Below the pieces are notes generated by a model, which searched no databases, was not told the DNA's origin, and saw only the letters and a program-made list of their open reading frames with translations. The position numbers were made by a program, and so were the translations under genes. Below are positions 1-8,354 of a stretch of DNA of 64,000 nt, one piece after another. The stretch is from Granulicella tundricola MP5ACTX9 (GTDB lineage: Bacteria > Acidobacteriota > Terriglobia > Terriglobales > Acidobacteriaceae): the NCBI RefSeq assembly GCF_000178975.2, contig NC_015065.1:124001-188000 (forward strand), written 5' to 3'. Position 1 is the first letter of the stretch; each line of letters begins with the position of its first letter.

Positions 1-61
1 GGGGAAACGTTCGAGGACATAGGGTCTGGCTACAAGTCTGGATCAGTATAGCGCGGACAAA

Positions 62-1075
62 TTAGAGCATGAGATCGCGAGCGAGTGCTTTAAGTCCTGT
101 TGGTGCGTAGAGGCGATAGCTGTTCCAGTGCGTCAGCGCAGAGACCCAGCGGGCAGCACGGCCGGACTCCAGCTGATGGACGACTCGACGCATGTGCCGT
201 GCTTTGGCCGCTGCTTGCGGCAGCCAGACGGCCTCGGCGAGATGTGAATCGCTCTTCGACGCTTCGATGAGCGACTCGAACTGCACCGCGTCTCTGGTGT
301 ATTCGCGCAGGTTGCGTTCCCGTGAGCGCGCTCGATAGTGTCCGAGACCTTTCCCGCGCAGCAGACCCCGCTTCTCTGCCCCGTTGATGGGCACGCCGAT
401 CTGCTGGTTCGTATGGACGCGATAAGCCACGAGGTGCTCCGGACATGGGAGCAGACGACTTTCCGCGGCAATCATCAGGGCCAGCCAGAAATCATGTGGC
501 CAATGCGGCGGCATGCGCCGAACCACCTGTCGATAGGAACTGCGGAAGGCAAAGGCCATGCCGGTGACCACGTTACGGCGGAGTAGCACCTTGACTGCAT
601 CGTCATTTGCAACATGCCGCTGGCTACCGGAATCGAAGGAGAAGCTGCCCCAGAGATCGCCTGGAAGCCGGGCCGATAAGCTATCGACCAGGTCTCCGTT
701 GGAGAAGATGCCGCCAGCCTCCGAATGTTCGACGAAGAGCTCCTCAATGCGTTCCAGCTTGTGTGGGTACCAGAGATCATCCTGGTCGCTGAGCGCGATG
801 ACGTCTCCCGTGCAAAACTCTACGGCTTGCATGAAGTTTCGGCTATAGCCCATATTCTGAGAATTCTCATGGACGTGCACGGGGAATGCAGCAGTGCGTG
901 CAAACTCCTGCAGCAAATCCGGCGTGCCGTCGGAGGAGGCATCATCGCAGATCACCAATTCATCGGGCAGCCTCTGCTGCTCACTGAAGCTCTTCAACTG
1001 CTCCGGCAGATAACGCATGCCGTTGTAGGTGCACATGGCTACGGAGATGGCAAGGCAGTTCTGAGGCTGGCTCAC
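62..1075 (-). CDS. Glycosyltransferase family 2
   Basis: Inverting sugar transferase, 337 residues, probably cytoplasmic and adding a sugar to an exported polysaccharide or O-antigen-like chain. The N-terminal GT-A fold shows the nucleotide-sugar motif VAMCTYNG, then ICDDASSDGT, and the metal-binding region ALSDQDDLWYPHK at about residues 95-107. No membrane segment is evident, so it is not a processive synthase. Its ATG overlaps the stop of the upstream glycosyltransferase by 4 bases, so the two are translationally coupled in one minus-strand operon that also holds the Wzi-like gene. Donor and acceptor sugars cannot be told from sequence. The operon may continue past the left window edge. 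Confidence 0.9.
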   Translation of the reverse strand: MSQPQNCLAISVAMCTYNGMRYLPEQLKSFSEQQRLPDELVICDDASSDGTPDLLQEFARTAAFPVHVHENSQNMGYSRNFMQAVEFCTGDVIALSDQDDLWYPHKLERIEELFVEHSEAGGIFSNGDLVDSLSARLPGDLWGSFSFDSGSQRHVANDDAVKVLLRRNVVTGMAFAFRSSYRQVVRRMPPHWPHDFWLALMIAAESRLLPCPEHLVAYRVHTNQQIGVPINGAEKRGLLRGKGLGHYRARSRERNLREYTRDAVQFESLIEASKSDSHLAEAVWLPQAAAKARHMRRVVHQLESGRAARWVSALTHWNSYRLYAPTGLKALARDLML

Positions 1076-2310
1076 CTAAGGCCTCCGTTGCCCTGTTCGA
1101 GCATCCTTACATAGACGGCTTCCAACCTCTCGCAGTGAGCTTCCATCGTCGCAGGCTTTTGCCAATAGCGCTGGTACGCAGCCGTTCCCATGGCGGCGGC
1201 ACTGTCTGGGTGATCGCGCAGGAAAAGCAACTTTTCAGCCAGGTCCTCTGCGTCGCCATGACGGAAGATCAGCCCAGTCAAGCCATCTTCAACCCACTCC
1301 CGTGCGGCGCTTTCCGAAGGAACAACCGTCGGTAGACCTTGGGCAGCCGCCTCGACGACGACCAGGCCTTGTGTCTCATACCAGAGGGAGGGGAAAACCA
1401 ATGCACGCGAAGCACGAAGAGCCTTGCGTGTTTCCACGCCGTTTAACCAGCCGGTAAACTCAGCCTCCGGCAGCATCTCGAGCAGCTTCGCCCGCTCTGC
1501 TCCTTCCCCAATGAAGCGCACGGGTAGATTGTGCTTCGCGGCGCAGGCAGCCAAAAGCTGCGGCCCCTTCTCGGCAGAGAGCCTGCCGACGAAGCTGAAC
1601 GTAGCATGCTCGTCCGGGTGCGCTGGCGGCTCGTGCGGCACGGCGATCGGATTGGGCACCCGATGGACGCGCGCGCCCGCCGGAAGATATGTCCGCAAGA
1701 TACGCTCACTGACATCAGAAATCGAGATGAACTCATGAAGTCCGCTGGGCAGACGTCCGCGGTGTTCCTGCGTCCATTGACGGGCCACCCGCCACAGTTT
1801 GTGCGCGTACCTGCGGGTATCGCATTGCGTGCCCAGGCAGGCGGCTGACATGGGCGTGTGTGGGCAAAGAGTTTGCGTGGGATAGATGAAGAAGCTGCCA
1901 TTTGGACAAACACTGAAGTAATCGTGCATGGTTAACACCATGCGAAAGCCGCAATCCAGCGCTGCGCGCACCACGCTGCTGGAAAGTGATTTCGTATAGG
2001 TGTGGAGATGCACCACTGTATCTGCCGGGTCGAAGCGGCGCATCGCTTCGCGAAACGCTGAGCCCGAAGAATCATTCCAGAGACCGCGAATTAAAGCTCG
2101 GCCACGGTTTAAGTCGGCTAAAATATCCTGCTGGCCCAGGCAAACAACCTCCAGATATTCGATGCCCTCCAGATCCGGAGAGACCGGACCGACGCCGGCA
2201 AACAACATGACCTGATGGCCCCGGCCTGCCAAGGCCCGCGCAGAGGAAAGAGCTACTTGGCTCGCGCCGCCCTCAACATGGGCAAAATCATTGAGGATGA
2301 CAATGCGCAT
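1072..2310 (-). CDS. Glycosyltransferase family 4
   Basis: Retaining GT-B glycosyltransferase, 412 residues. The N-terminal Rossmann half opens MRIVILNDFAHVEGGA, with the Gly-rich acceptor loop. The C-terminal donor half has the FVGRLSAEKGP strand-helix near residue 240 and the E-x7-E signature ETQGLVVVEA near residue 315, both typical of GT4. No signal peptide is visible, so it acts in the cytoplasm. It starts 6 bases after the Wzi-like gene and overlaps the following GT2 gene by 4 bases, which makes a tight three-gene surface-polysaccharide operon. Sugar specificity is unknown. Confidence 0.9.
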   Translation of the reverse strand: MRIVILNDFAHVEGGASQVALSSARALAGRGHQVMLFAGVGPVSPDLEGIEYLEVVCLGQQDILADLNRGRALIRGLWNDSSGSAFREAMRRFDPADTVVHLHTYTKSLSSSVVRAALDCGFRMVLTMHDYFSVCPNGSFFIYPTQTLCPHTPMSAACLGTQCDTRRYAHKLWRVARQWTQEHRGRLPSGLHEFISISDVSERILRTYLPAGARVHRVPNPIAVPHEPPAHPDEHATFSFVGRLSAEKGPQLLAACAAKHNLPVRFIGEGAERAKLLEMLPEAEFTGWLNGVETRKALRASRALVFPSLWYETQGLVVVEAAAQGLPTVVPSESAAREWVEDGLTGLIFRHGDAEDLAEKLLFLRDHPDSAAAMGTAAYQRYWQKPATMEAHCERLEAVYVRMLEQGNGGLR

Positions 2311-2316
2311 GGTGGA

Positions 2317-4137
2317 TTACCGAATCAACTCCACGTTCTTTTGCGGCGTCCATGTGATCTGAATACGGGCGCTCGTGTTGTCGTGACGGCCGGGCATGAA
2401 CGATGGAATCAGAAATCGCTCATATTGCGTGAAGACCTGCGCGGACCACTCTTTATTCCATGCGAAGTCGCCAGTAATAAAACCGTCCGAGACGGTTCCA
2501 CCTGTGGGCAGGAAACGCTCAGAGATTTTGTTCTGCCGATACCCAGCCTCGATGCGCGTGCGCGGCGACACCCAGTAACCGATGCGGCCCTCGAATGCCC
2601 GTCCATCGCGTCCCACGCCATTGCCCAGCAGAAAGCCCTTATTGGTATTGGAATCGCGATACTGGTTGTTGAGGAAGAAGCGCGCTCCACCCTCGTCCTG
2701 GCTCAATTCTTCCGACGACGCCATTTCAAAACGAAAGTCCACATGCGGCGCCTTTGGCAGATGCGGCATATAGAGCCCCGTCTGCCAGGCCACGCGACGG
2801 GGCGCGTCTATTGGGTTGACCTCGTCGTCAGAGTACGCATCGCCGTAAATCGTCGCATACTCCTTGAGACCGGGAACGTGCAACCGGAAGTCCCAATCGC
2901 CCTTGCGGTCGCCGGGATCGGTACGGTCGCCGTAGGCAAAGGTGGCGCCCGTCGAATCACTGCTGAAGAGGTTGTTCTTGAGGGTGTGCAGCGACATGGG
3001 ATGTCCCACGCCCCACAGCACCGACCAGCGCGTGAAGCTGGTCTCAAAATACGAACCAAATATCAACGAGATCTTCTGGCCGTTGTAATAGGGTCGCGCT
3101 GGGTACTTATGGCCAGAAAGCTTACCGAAGACGAGATCGACGCGATAGCTGCCCAATTGTGGAACAAGTGGAAACGGATGCGGTCGCGTCGACATCAGGC
3201 GAAGATTATACGTGGGCTCCGCATTGCTCGAAAATGCCCACGGCCCCATGGTGGTTGGCCCCCAGTAAATCTCCTGCTTGCCAAAGGATACGGCATAGCC
3301 AGCGAAGGCATAGCCAGCATACAAATCGAGCGGCCTCTGTCGCACATAGGCTGCGACCGCCGGCGCGGGCTGTGGAACGATTGCTGGGGGAATTGTTGGT
3401 GCCGAGGAAAACGGCACGTTGTCGAGTTGGTTGAAGAGGTTGGCTTGGGCAGGCGTGATCGCACGCACTCCGGGGTCCGATTGCATTTCTTGCCGAACGT
3501 GGAAGAACCACCTTCCGGAGGTCAAGCGCAAACTGTATCCAGTGATCGCGGAAGTTCCGCGACCAAGGGGCCGACCGTAGTCGTTCCACCAGGTTTGGCC
3601 GAAGTGAAAGCCATCGGTCAGCGGTGCACCGGCAATGGTGCCACCGCGGACGTACATAGATTCCAGCGTGGCCGTCGTCTTTCCGTTCGGTTCCTGCAGT
3701 TCGCGTTCCAGATCTGGCACAAGACGTTCAGCTTCATTTCGGATCGCGTCGTTGACCGGCGTATCCAGGTCTCCGAATCCGTACAGAATGTCCTCTGTCT
3801 CGCGAAGCTGACGGCGGCACTCCTGCCGTGTCCAGGGTCGAATGGAGATATCTTGGCTCGGGATCAGTCCCAGAGCAGCCAGCCGTTCGAGGGTCGGATA
3901 GACCCAGCTATCCATCGACACGAACGTGGACCCGTTGCGGTCATCATCGACGGAAGGATGCGTAGGTTGTGCGGAGGAAGCCTGCCCTAAGGTACCGCCT
4001 ACAAAAGGCCGGATTGGAGCCAAAAAAGAGTTCGAAGGCTGCAAGGGTAGAATCGTCACGGTTTGGGCGGCAGCAACCTGAGCGCCCGCGAGGACAATGA
4101 GTGCCATCCTCAAACTGAAACGTGTTGATGGCAACAC
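2317..4137 (-). CDS. Wzi-like capsule assembly outer-membrane protein
   Basis: Predicted outer-membrane beta-barrel of the capsule assembly protein Wzi family, which in enteric bacteria anchors capsular polysaccharide to the cell surface. The frame is open up to an ATG at 4194, but I prefer the GTG at 4137: a strong GGAGGG (4147-4152) lies 9 bases before it, and the resulting 606-residue protein begins with a clean signal peptide (Arg residues, then MALIVLAGAQVAAA). The body is rich in alternating aromatic beta-strands such as GKQEIYWGPTT and GSYRVDLVFGK. It is first in an operon with GT4 and GT2, consistent with surface glycan export or retention. Family assignment is by resemblance; the barrel is inferred. 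Confidence 0.8.
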   Translation of the reverse strand: MLPSTRFSLRMALIVLAGAQVAAAQTVTILPLQPSNSFLAPIRPFVGGTLGQASSAQPTHPSVDDDRNGSTFVSMDSWVYPTLERLAALGLIPSQDISIRPWTRQECRRQLRETEDILYGFGDLDTPVNDAIRNEAERLVPDLERELQEPNGKTTATLESMYVRGGTIAGAPLTDGFHFGQTWWNDYGRPLGRGTSAITGYSLRLTSGRWFFHVRQEMQSDPGVRAITPAQANLFNQLDNVPFSSAPTIPPAIVPQPAPAVAAYVRQRPLDLYAGYAFAGYAVSFGKQEIYWGPTTMGPWAFSSNAEPTYNLRLMSTRPHPFPLVPQLGSYRVDLVFGKLSGHKYPARPYYNGQKISLIFGSYFETSFTRWSVLWGVGHPMSLHTLKNNLFSSDSTGATFAYGDRTDPGDRKGDWDFRLHVPGLKEYATIYGDAYSDDEVNPIDAPRRVAWQTGLYMPHLPKAPHVDFRFEMASSEELSQDEGGARFFLNNQYRDSNTNKGFLLGNGVGRDGRAFEGRIGYWVSPRTRIEAGYRQNKISERFLPTGGTVSDGFITGDFAWNKEWSAQVFTQYERFLIPSFMPGRHDNTSARIQITWTPQKNVELIR

Positions 4138-4269
4138 TATGATGGTCCCTCCAGCTTCTACCGTAATTGTTTCATGAAGCCGGGACGAAGCCAATCGGCT
4201 TGGCCAATCCTCGCAATAGCAAGAGCTTTCTTGCTCCCACGGGGTTTGAATCAGTGGTGCGCAACGGGC

Positions 4270-4552
4270 ATTAGCAATAGAGGCGTCTTCCGCAAGGGCA
4301 GCGGCTCACAGCGTGGCTTGGTCTCTTGCCAAATAGTACTTGAATCGTGGAAAGCCGAAGCTACTGCGCGTCACAAGGACCGGTAAAGTCTACCTCCGCA
4401 AGATTCTGATCCATGATGCAAGCGTCCGCGCTGCGAAGAGTGCGTGGCCGAGACCGATAGGAGCGTGGCTCGGAGCGATTGACCCAAGGCACAGGGGACG
4501 CCGCTTTGGGGCCATAGCCCTTTCAGTCGCAGATGCACCACCCTTTATTTGA
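4270..4552 (+). pseudogene. IS110-family transposase relic (C-terminal part)
   Basis: Degenerate C-terminal domain of an IS110/IS116-type transposase. Pieces recognisable against the family are GVFRKG in one frame (about 4282), then in another frame AW-Y, GKPKLLRVTRTGKVYLRK and ILIHDA, matching the usual GxxKLLGISKRGxxYLRxLLIHGA block. A frame change and an in-frame TAG separate the pieces, and the N-terminal DEDD catalytic half is absent. It sits between the polysaccharide operon and the SGNH hydrolase and is certainly inactive. Confidence 0.65.
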
Positions 4553-4588
4553 GGCGTGTTTTAAAGATGGAAGGCGATCTTTAGGTTG

Positions 4589-5302
4589 TCAAGGTTGCAG
4601 GATGTGCTGTTGCACGCGTACTGCAATGGCATTCATGCCCCAGTCATGCGGATGCATGATGACGAACGGGTTGGAGAAAGTGTTGGTTGAAGAGTCTGTA
4701 TTAATCGGGCTACCGTAGATATCGCCAATGTAGATGTAGCTGCCATGGTGCAGTATGCACTCTGCCTGGATGATGGCGTCGATCGACGATTCTCCCCAGT
4801 AAGTGCTGGTGCAGGCCAGAGATTTGCCGGTCGCAACGGCATCCAATAGCTGATGGTACGCCGCTTGAAAATTTGCCCTGCCATTCGAACCGGGTTTCGC
4901 ATTATCTCCAAGCTCTACAACCACGGCGCTGCCCGGCGTGATGAGTGCCGCTGTCTGTGCGGTGAGTGCGTCGACGGTCGTGGGATCGGACTCAAGCGCT
5001 GCCACGTTAACTCTCACCAGCGGGAGTGAGAGAGAGGTGGCTGTGAGATGGGCGTAGTCGGCGTTGATGTTTGAAGCGGCCATTCCCCAATCCCCGCTCC
5101 ATGAAACGTCGTTTTCCGGCGAGTGCCAGGTGATGCTGTTGCCGATCGTAACCAGCCGTAAGACGCCCGTTGGCGCTGTTGTCGCCAAGAGCGCCGGGCC
5201 GCTGGCGTGAATTCCAGATCCGCAGCCGTTGAGAAACACGAGCGCGGAGCACGCGGCGAGTTTTGCGTATCGTCTTGGTGTGTGTGGTCTCGTTCTAGGC
5301 AT
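4589..5302 (-). CDS. SGNH/GDSL-hydrolase-like lipoprotein
   Basis: Predicted secreted esterase or acyl hydrolase of 237 residues. The N-terminus is a lipoprotein signal with basic residues, a hydrophobic stretch and lipobox LNGC (Cys27). Block I is TIGNSITWH with the nucleophile Ser56; the usual Asp before Ser is Asn. A second conserved block reads VVVELGDNA, and the C-terminus has HPHDWGM with the likely catalytic His217. The Asp that usually lies three residues before that His is not there, so the triad may be altered. An SD-like GGAG lies 4 bases before the ATG. It could deacetylate the nearby exopolysaccharide, but an IS110 relic separates it from that operon and the link is speculative. 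Confidence 0.72.
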   Translation of the reverse strand: MPRTRPHTPRRYAKLAACSALVFLNGCGSGIHASGPALLATTAPTGVLRLVTIGNSITWHSPENDVSWSGDWGMAASNINADYAHLTATSLSLPLVRVNVAALESDPTTVDALTAQTAALITPGSAVVVELGDNAKPGSNGRANFQAAYHQLLDAVATGKSLACTSTYWGESSIDAIIQAECILHHGSYIYIGDIYGSPINTDSSTNTFSNPFVIMHPHDWGMNAIAVRVQQHILQP

Positions 5303-5936
5303 GATGCTCCGCGAAGACTTAGGTCAGCACATCGATGATATCGAAGGTGTCGGGTCTGCGCTGATGTTGAAAATGGACTTGGCGGTAGCGCCCGGCAGGT
5401 CTGGTTCAGCAACAAGACCGGTCAAAGTGACCGGCGTGCGTGTACATTGCTTGTTCACCAACTTTGGACCGCCTGAAGGGGTCGTATCGGAGAAATGCAG
5501 AGCCCGAAAATGACAGCTGGCAGCGTCTCAGACACTAATCCAAGTTGGTGCAGTGATCCTAAAGTTCAGAGGTAAGCGGAGACTCTCAGATCAAACTAGT
5601 GCAACGTAAAACTGACGTAATGTTAAAATCTTTCTCGGCCTTTCATTCCCCGGACGCGAAGTGCGTTGCGTTGGCTGCGATCCAAACGTCGGAGCCACAT
5701 GCACTCATGTATGTAGCCGATGGCTTGTACAGTCAGTTTGGGTGATGACCTTAAATACACCGCCCGACTGGTTTCACGGTTCAGGATCCCGGCAAGCTCC
5801 GGGAACGAACAGGTCTATAAGGCAAATTGCAAACTCCTTCACCAGATACTAAAGCCAGCTGCAAGGTGAGGATGAGATCAATATTCCCGCCGATCCACTT
5901 ACATTGTCTCGAACAAAGACGTTCACATTCACTTAA
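5303..5936. other. Non-coding stretch between SGNH gene and IS5
   Basis: About 630 bases with no convincing gene. The first part should hold the promoter of the SGNH lipoprotein gene. Short open frames here lack coding character and ribosome-binding sites. The right end is the TTAA flank of the IS5-family element. Confidence 0.5.
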
Positions 5937-7092
5937 GGAAACTCTGCGCAGGCGGCTGATTTGACGTTATGAGTAAACGTCTTGAGTCGGCGGCCGGTTT
6001 GTTACGATACTACCGTGCTGTATTTGGTTTTGGCTGAGTGTGCGCTGTGTTGAAGAGTCGTTGCCCGTTTTCGGGCGCTATGCGGCCAGCCCTGCCAGGT
6101 GCTTGCGGTGGAGGTAGAGGTTGATGAGGGCGAAGTTAGTGCATAGCCGGTGATGGTTCTTGGCGATACCTCGGTAGCGCACCTTGTCGAAGCCGAAGAC
6201 GCGCTTCAGGATACGGAAGACGTGTTCTACTTTCGCTCTTACTTTTGATTTCGTCGTATTCTTCTTCTTTGCAGCTTCATCGACATAGTTCTTGAACCTG
6301 GTTCGCTTGCAGGTCATGTCCTGGGCCTTGGGCGCGGCCTGCCGGATGGCCTTCGTCTGGCCTTGATAGCCGCCGTCGCCCCACACCTTGCGCTCCTCCC
6401 CATGTAGCAGATCCGGCAGCATAGGTACGTCCGAGACGTTGGCCGCCGACGTTGCTACCGAGTGCCTGTGACCTTCTTTTGCATCGACGCCCACGTGCGC
6501 TTTCAGTCCGAAATACCACTGCTTGCCCTTACGAGTCTGGCGCATCGCCGGATCACGCTCTTTCTTCTCGTTCTTCGTCGAAGAAGGCGCGTGGATAATG
6601 GTCACATCCACGATCGTACCGGTCTCGATGCGGATGCCCTTGGCTGCCAGATGCAGGTTCACCGCGTCGAGCATGGCACCGCCGAGGTCATGCTTTTCGA
6701 GCAGGTGACGGAAGCACAGCACTGTCGTTTCATCCGGTGCCGGAGCCACGCCCAGGTCAACACCAGCGAACCGCCGCAGCGTGAAGGATTCGTGAAACGC
6801 CTCCTCGACGCCAGGGTCGGACAAGTTGAACCACTGCTGCATGAAGTAGGTCCGCAGCATGATCCCAAGCCCGACAGGACGACGACCGTTGCAGGCCTTC
6901 GGGTAGTGTGGCTCGACCAGAGCCTGTAACTCGACCCATGGAACAACCACTTCCATCTCATCCAGAAACAACTCCCGCCCATACTTCTCAAAGCTCGACT
7001 GCGACGCAAAAGTCTGTTGCCTCATCGCCATCCACCCCTAACCATCAGATTAATCCATCAGGCCGCCGACGCGGAACTTGTGCAGAGTTTCC
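5937..7092 (-). mobile_element. IS5-family insertion sequence
   Basis: Complete-looking element of 1156 bp. Terminal inverted repeats begin GGAAACTCTGC at 5937 and, on the opposite strand, at 7092, and agree in 13 of the first 14 positions. The flanks are TTAA on the left and TTAG on the right. Both fit the YTAR target reported for many IS5-group elements, but they are not identical to each other. One transposase gene fills the element. Confidence 0.85.
6078..7031 (-). CDS. IS5-family transposase
   Basis: DDE transposase, 317 residues, full length. The N-terminal DNA-binding region is followed by an RNase H-like core. The three catalytic acids are visible: Asp in TIVDVTIIHA, Asp in VWGDGGYQG and Glu in KVEHVFRILKRVFG near the C-terminus, so it is probably functional. 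A Lys-rich loop (DEAAKKKNTTKSKVR) precedes the last motif. A second in-frame ATG two codons downstream is an alternative start. The gene lies wholly within matched inverted repeats. Confidence 0.93.
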   Translation of the reverse strand: MAMRQQTFASQSSFEKYGRELFLDEMEVVVPWVELQALVEPHYPKACNGRRPVGLGIMLRTYFMQQWFNLSDPGVEEAFHESFTLRRFAGVDLGVAPAPDETTVLCFRHLLEKHDLGGAMLDAVNLHLAAKGIRIETGTIVDVTIIHAPSSTKNEKKERDPAMRQTRKGKQWYFGLKAHVGVDAKEGHRHSVATSAANVSDVPMLPDLLHGEERKVWGDGGYQGQTKAIRQAAPKAQDMTCKRTRFKNYVDEAAKKKNTTKSKVRAKVEHVFRILKRVFGFDKVRYRGIAKNHHRLCTNFALINLYLHRKHLAGLAA

Positions 7093-7871
7093 TTAGGCTA
7101 TGACCCGAACTGGTCTGTAACAATTGACGGTGGCTGCCAATGGCGTATCACAGTCAACGCTTTTCCCAATAAACGATGGACTGCCGGAGAGTTGCGGCCG
7201 TCAGACAAAATGAAGTCGATCAAGCGACCGTGCCTCGATACCTACCTTCGCATACGTGATCCGTAAGCTGCCCTGCAGCGCAACAACTTATCGAGTCAAG
7301 CGGCGGCGATGTGGTCCCTTTACACAGCCAAAATATGCCGGTCACGCGACGCGCTCTAGCCGATTTCTGCTCCGACGCCCACAGGAGATAAGTTCCGCAC
7401 TCTCGCCAAGTTCACCCACCCTGGCGGTCTCTTCTTTCAGGCCTTCGGCGTCGTTCTCTATCTCCCCCCTCGGCATACGCAGTCCCGCCTACATGGACTA
7501 TCTCAGGCAATCATCAATAACCAGGCCGAGTTCCTCGCCAATGCTATTGATGCACTGAGAAATCACCGCTCCGCCACATCGCCCTTCGGCCCGCATCCGA
7601 TATCAACTTCTGTCCTGCACAAGGCCATGTTCTGGACCTCTCTATGTCTGGATAGAAGCGCACTGCACGCTCATGCAGCACTTCTCAAATAGCGATCAGC
7701 TGCAAGAGCTGCAGCCGCAGTCCTGAAGAGACATTGGAACGATGATGACCAGAATTAGTCCTACCGTTCCTATCAGCGAAGCGCCTCAAGGTTTGTCTTG
7801 ACTTCTGCTCAGATTGTTCCAATACTGATACCGCTCTCTTGAAACCAGCTACCAATCCCTGAATCGTCCAG
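7093..7871. other. Non-coding or decayed stretch between IS elements
   Basis: About 780 bases between the IS5 right end and the first IS3 relic. Frames change often and no family is recognisable. A coding-like patch around 7390-7560 may be decayed protein-coding DNA, but I cannot name it. Confidence 0.4.
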
Positions 7872-8079
7872 TGGAATGCCCGGCCTTTTCTGTACCAGTT
7901 AAGAACGATGAAACTGGCATTGAGAGGGACTTTTGATGGTACGAGGCACGAAGCATACGGTAGAGCAGATTGTGAACCTACTGCGACAGGTTGAGGTTGG
8001 CATGGCGAAGGGCAAGGCGTTGCCCCAAGCCTGCAGGGAAACCGGGATTGTCGAACAGACGTACTACCGTTGGCGCTGG
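7872..8079 (+). pseudogene. IS3-family orfA relic A
   Basis: Left-end fragment of an IS3-family element. It starts with TGGAATGCCCGGC at 7872, close to the left terminus TGGAGTGTCCGGC of the intact IS3 copy at 36633. An orfA start follows (ATG at 7936 or 7933), encoding a Tnp_1-type helix-turn-helix: TVEQIVNLLRQVEV and then GIVEQTYYRWR. The homology stops abruptly after RWR at about 8077, where another IS end begins. No orfB remains. Confidence 0.75.
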
Positions 8080-8280
8080 TGGAGTGCCCATCGTTTTTTG
8101 AACCAGTTGATTCGTTAGAAACCGCGTTTCAAGGAGCGGAAGATGGCACGAAGAAAGAAGCAATACGGCTGAACGAGTGGTGAACTTGCTGCGTCAGATT
8201 GAAATTGCAGTAGCGAACGGGGAGACGACGTCTGTGGCGTGGAAGGAAGCGGAGATTACGGATCAGACCGCCCTCTTTCG
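8080..8280 (+). pseudogene. IS3-family orfA relic B
   Basis: Second IS3-family left-end fragment, placed head to tail against relic A. It begins TGGAGTGCCC at 8080. The orfA reading frame starts at ATG 8142 (MARRKKQY), then shifts by one base before VVNLLRQIEIAVANGE, and loses similarity near 8275 after the EITDQT segment. It is non-functional because of the frameshift and truncation. The relic ends just before the terminator of the giant hydrolase gene. Confidence 0.7.
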
Positions 8281-8298
8281 TAAGCATGCCTTTAACAA

Positions 8299-8332
8299 CA
8301 AAAGGGGGCGTCGCCAAGTAGCGATGCCCCCC
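8299..8332 (-). terminator. Rho-independent terminator of the GH2-GH64 gene
   Basis: On the minus strand, GGGGGCATCGC and GCGACGCCCCC form an 11-bp stem (one G-U pair) with a 6-base loop, followed by TTTTGTTGTT. It lies 22 bases after the stop codon of the giant hydrolase gene. The wobble pair forms only in the minus-strand RNA. Confidence 0.85.
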
Positions 8333-8354
8333 AATTGCAATTTCAGTGACCCAA

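Noticed and set aside
2215..3990. 591-codon open frame on the plus strand opposite the Wzi-like gene
   Set aside because: It is the complement of a well-supported gene, lacks an SD and has no recognisable domain; long antisense frames are common in GC-rich DNA.
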